Assembly: GCF_014648395.1 (NCBI RefSeq)
Contig: NZ_BMRA01000002.1
Span: 592,150-656,149 of the forward strand
DNA from: Micromonospora fulviviridis
GTDB taxonomy: Bacteria > Actinomycetota > Actinomycetes > Mycobacteriales > Micromonosporaceae
Direction: 5' to 3'
DNA: 64,000 nucleotides
In this document: piece after piece, positions 61,322-64,000 of the stretch
How the letters are laid out: each line of letters begins with the position of its first letter
Position numbering within the stretch: position 1 is the first letter of the stretch
Made by a program: the position numbers and the translations under genes
Notes under the pieces: model-generated
The model's database searches: none
Told to the model about the DNA's origin: nothing
The model's input: only the letters and a program-made list of their open reading frames with translations

Positions 61322-61547
61322 TGCGGTGTCCACGAACCTTCACCGGGTGTCCGGTGGTTGTTGTGGATCCTCGCCTGCTGGGCAAGCGACTCCCCACTAC
61401 TGGGTGGGGCGGGCCTCCGCGGGCCAACTGATCTTCGCGCCGCCCGTTCTGGGCTGCGGGGCACCACCCCTACGACAATCTTCCTCGGCGGCGAACCCGG
61501 CGAGCGTTAATGGACACAGCACTCGCTGGGAGTTGGTGGACACCGCG

Positions 61548-62516
61548 CTAACGGAGCACGGCTTCGCCGAGGGGTGTACGCCGATAGCGGATCTCGTGCC
61601 GGTGTCGTTCCCCGGCGACAAACCCGGCGTCGCGCAGCACCGACAAATGCTCGGACACCGTCCCGGCTGCCAGCGCGTGGCGGTGGGCCAGCGTCGTCGT
61701 GCTGGCGGCCTCGTCGAGGCTGAGTAGCAGCGCCGCCCGGGTTCTGCCGATCAGCCGCCCCAGAGCCGCATGCCGATCCGTGGAAAGGGGCTGCCAGAGC
61801 GTGCCGAGCCCCCGCGCCGGATAGATCACTGTGGGCTGCCACGGCGGGTCCACGATGACCACGACCTGATCCCACTTGAAGGCGCTGGGCACGAGGGCCA
61901 GCCCCTCGCCGCGCAGATCGCGATGCTCTTCGTCGCCGTACTCGCGGGTCAGCACGCCGCTGTTCCAGCGCAGTCGGGGATGCAGCTCGGCGAACAACCG
62001 GTCCAGGCCGCCTTCAGCGAGACGTCGGGTCTGGAAGGCCACATCGGCATCGAGCAGCCCACGTACGTGCGGCCAGACCGGTTCGACCAGGACCTCCCAT
62101 GCCTGCTTCACGAGTGAGACCAGGGTCTGGAGAGCAACCGCTGGGTCGCCCAGCAGGAGCCGTCCGGTCGCCGACTCGGCCGCACCCGGAGTGTCCGCCA
62201 GTGACCGTCGCACCTCCGCACGTACCCGATCATGGTCAGTGGCCGTTACGGCCGCGAGCTCGTCCTCGAACCGGGCGTGTGGGCTGACCGGAGGCGGCGA
62301 GAGGAAGTCGGGGGTGTAGCCGCGACGCGGCTGGAGCAGGGCGATCGGTCGCAGGTCGAGTTCCCGCGTGTCGAGGGTGTCGAGCCAGCGGCGGTGGGGG
62401 CCGACGCCTTCGCGCGGGGAGAGCAGGCGCACCGCGGACAGCGTCTCGAGCATGGGCGAGATGGCGAAGCGGCAGCGCAGCAGGTCGGCGGGGGTGAACC
62501 TCAGCGTGACCGCCAT
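61548..62516 (-). CDS. ArsR-family regulator with DUF5937 domain
   Basis: 322-residue regulator. The N-terminal ~170 residues (MAVTLRFTPADLLRCRFAISPMLE) match a DUF5937-type ligand or dimerisation module common ahead of ArsR HTHs in actinobacteria. The C-terminal winged HTH has ALAAGTVSEHLSVLRDAGFV. There are no cysteine metal ligands, so the effector is probably organic. The ATG at 62516 is chosen as the start of homology. It is divergent from the TPR-like gene, a plausible target. Confidence 0.9.
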   Translation of the reverse strand: MAVTLRFTPADLLRCRFAISPMLETLSAVRLLSPREGVGPHRRWLDTLDTRELDLRPIALLQPRRGYTPDFLSPPPVSPHARFEDELAAVTATDHDRVRAEVRRSLADTPGAAESATGRLLLGDPAVALQTLVSLVKQAWEVLVEPVWPHVRGLLDADVAFQTRRLAEGGLDRLFAELHPRLRWNSGVLTREYGDEEHRDLRGEGLALVPSAFKWDQVVVIVDPPWQPTVIYPARGLGTLWQPLSTDRHAALGRLIGRTRAALLLSLDEAASTTTLAHRHALAAGTVSEHLSVLRDAGFVAGERHRHEIRYRRTPLGEAVLR

Positions 62517-62629
62517 CCGCAGCACCTTCCGGGAGAAGAGATTCGGCGCTTGCCGAATCACTCGCAACCACGCTACCCGTGCTCGCAGAGTGTCTCTCGC
62601 CTGAACCGACGATCACGAGGAGAACGACG

Positions 62630-63136
62630 ATGAACCCGAGCGCCGACTGGGAGCAGCGCAGCGCGGACCTGTGGGCGGCCTTCAACGCGGCACCCGACGA
62701 CTGGGACGAGGTGGAGTTCCGCGAGCGGGTCGACGTCCTCGCCGACGAGTTGGGGCCGGATCATCCGGTGGCGGCGTTCGAGCGGGCCTGCGCCTGGGAC
62801 TCGACCGGTCATTCGGACAAGGCGGTTCCGCTCTACCGAAGGGCACTGGAGCTGGGCATCGACGGCATCCGCCGCCGGCGCTCGGTGATTCAGATGTCCA
62901 GCTCGCTGCGGAACACCGGGCAGCCAGAGGAGAGCGTCCGGCTGCTGACCGAGGAGCGCCAGCGCGGCTCCGACGAGCTCGACGACGCGGTCAGCGCGAC
63001 GCTCGCGCTGGCGCTGACCAGCGTCGGCCGGGAGCGGGAGGCGGTCTCGATCGCCGTCGGGGCACTCGCGAAGCACCTGCCGCGCTACCAGCGGTCGATG
63101 GCCAACTACGCCCGGCTCCTGGTCGAGCCCAACTGA
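62630..63136 (+). CDS. TPR-like small protein
   Basis: 168-residue protein with two to three tetratricopeptide-like hairpins: HPVAAFERACAWDSTGHSDKAVPLYRRAL and SSLRNTGQPEESVRLLTEER. This resembles a tetratrico peptide repeat family protein common in actinobacteria, likely a protein-protein scaffold. The ATG has an ACGAGGAG site seven bases upstream. Divergent from the ArsR gene. Confidence 0.88.
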   Translation: MNPSADWEQRSADLWAAFNAAPDDWDEVEFRERVDVLADELGPDHPVAAFERACAWDSTGHSDKAVPLYRRALELGIDGIRRRRSVIQMSSSLRNTGQPEESVRLLTEERQRGSDELDDAVSATLALALTSVGREREAVSIAVGALAKHLPRYQRSMANYARLLVEPN

Positions 63137-63152
63137 CCACGGAACTACTCGT

Positions 63153-63998
63153 CTAGGTGCTGGCCGGGAAGCGCTCGTGCCCCAGCACGGCGAGCAGTTG
63201 CAGCTTCTCGTAGCCCTCGCTGCGCGGCGGCGCTGTGAGCACGAGCAGCGCCTGGGACTGGTCCTCGGTGAACAGCACCTGGCAGTCCAGCTCGATCGGC
63301 CCGAGCTCGGGATGGATCAGGGTCTTGTGGTCCGCGAAGCGCTGGGCCACCTCGTGCCGCTCCCACAGCTCCGCGAACTCCGGGCTGACCTTCTGCAGCG
63401 CCCGCACCAGCTCACCGGCCCGCGACTGCGGCCCCATCGACCCGTACGCGGCGCGCAGGTTGGCGACCTGGGCGCGGCTCTGCCGGTCGCGGTCCTCCTC
63501 GGGGTAGCGGATCCGCTCCGCCGGGTCGGTGAACCACCGGTAGATCTCGCTACGGGCCAGGCCCGTGTGGCCCGACCGGTCGCCGAACAGCGCCTCGGCC
63601 ATCCGGTTCTGCACCAGGGTCTCGCCGAGGTTGGACAGGATGAGCGCCGGGGTGTCCGCCAGCCGGTCGAGCACCCGCAGCAGCGCCGGGGAGACGTGCG
63701 TCGCCACGGACACCGAGGCCGGCGGGTTGTGCCCCGCCACCCGGAACAGGTAGTCGCGTTCGTCGCTCGTCAGCCGCAGCGCCCGGGCCAGCGAGGCGAG
63801 CAGCTGCGGACTCGGCTGCGGGCCGCGCTGCTGTTCCAGCCGGGTGTAGTAGTCGGTCGACATGGTGGCCAGGGCGGCCACCTCCTCGCGCCGCAGTCCC
63901 GGGGCGCGTCGGCGGACGCCGGCGGCCAGCCCGACGTCCCCGGGCTGCAGCGCCTCGCGGCGGCGCCGGAGGAAGTCGGCCAGAGCTGCACGGTCCAT
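63153..63998 (-). CDS. XRE-family regulator with MmyB-like ligand domain
   Basis: 281-residue paralogue of the regulator at 39376. The HTH has FLRRRREALQPGDVG, RRRAPGLRREEVAALATMS and DYYTRLEQQRGPQPS. The MmyB-like C-terminal part has VQNRMAEALFGD and HPELGPIELDCQVLFTED. The ATG lies 2 bp from the window edge, so its promoter and any divergent target gene are outside view. Confidence 0.94.
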   Translation of the reverse strand: MDRAALADFLRRRREALQPGDVGLAAGVRRRAPGLRREEVAALATMSTDYYTRLEQQRGPQPSPQLLASLARALRLTSDERDYLFRVAGHNPPASVSVATHVSPALLRVLDRLADTPALILSNLGETLVQNRMAEALFGDRSGHTGLARSEIYRWFTDPAERIRYPEEDRDRQSRAQVANLRAAYGSMGPQSRAGELVRALQKVSPEFAELWERHEVAQRFADHKTLIHPELGPIELDCQVLFTEDQSQALLVLTAPPRSEGYEKLQLLAVLGHERFPAST

Positions 63999-64000
63999 GA

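Noticed and set aside
61322-61547. Small gene between MscS and the ArsR regulator
   Set aside because: Short frames here lack a ribosome site and look like chance coding.

Overview
This 64 kb window is uniformly very GC-rich with strong GC3 bias, many GTG starts, and gene families typical of Actinomycetota: F420/PPOX oxidoreductases, a Ddn-like nitroreductase, MmyB-type XRE regulators, Tat- and Sec-exported hydrolases with Pro/Thr linkers, and a DrrAB-type exporter. The gene mix and a GTGAGCGCGAGG... tandem repeat at 56969-57088 suggest Micromonosporaceae, probably Micromonospora. That placement is an inference; no rRNA or tRNA gene is visible.

Layout. 8-3000: cytochrome oxidase subunit I (ctaD) and an FAD monooxygenase. 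3277-4482: a secreted GH12-CBM2 cellulase behind a CebR-like operator. 4561-7364: a minus-strand cassette of a divergent ClpX-like ATPase and two unrecognised proteins, AT-richer than its surroundings and the best candidate for an undescribed system. 7747-10878: an aldo/keto reductase, a LigD-type phosphoesterase fused to a degenerate ligase domain, and threonine synthase. 10918-18000: pectate lyase, cupin, unknown membrane and secreted proteins, a Beta_protein-family gene, a cysteine-less HesB-like protein and PBP4. 18018-25910: small oxidoreductases, a pentapeptide-repeat protein, a serine hydrolase, an M15 peptidase, and two copies of a small Cys-containing unknown family.

26016-31616: a NarL-type two-component system divergent from an ABC exporter, followed by small membrane, SOUL and lipoprotein genes. 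31676-38185: an M6-type metalloprotease, a DUF1697 protein, a Tat-exported metallo-hydrolase, a class A beta-lactamase-like protein divergent from a LysR gene, and a secreted M15-like protein. 38475-42112: aldo/keto reductases, an SDR and an XRE regulator. 42113-43638: an AT-richer insert with a clear sigma-70 promoter, a perfect 16-bp hairpin, an RHH/RAMA-like protein and a NYN nuclease-like protein.

43669-51294: GNAT acetyltransferase, FMN reductase, DrrAB-like exporter, a helical protein and a 1,137-residue AAA regulator. 51529-54350: small proteins, including a Tat-protein/86-aa/Cys-rich cassette. 54376-60146: an OmpR-type two-component system divergent from a lipoprotein-adaptor-ATPase-permease (MacB-like) operon. 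60311-63998: an MscS channel, a DUF5937/ArsR regulator, a TPR-like protein and a second MmyB-type regulator.

Working themes. Extracellular polymer degradation is carried by the cellulase, pectate lyase, proteases and peptidoglycan peptidases. Two envelope two-component systems each sit divergent to an ABC exporter. Many small redox enzymes pair with divergent regulators. Perfect GC-rich hairpins lie between most convergent genes and act plausibly as bidirectional terminators.
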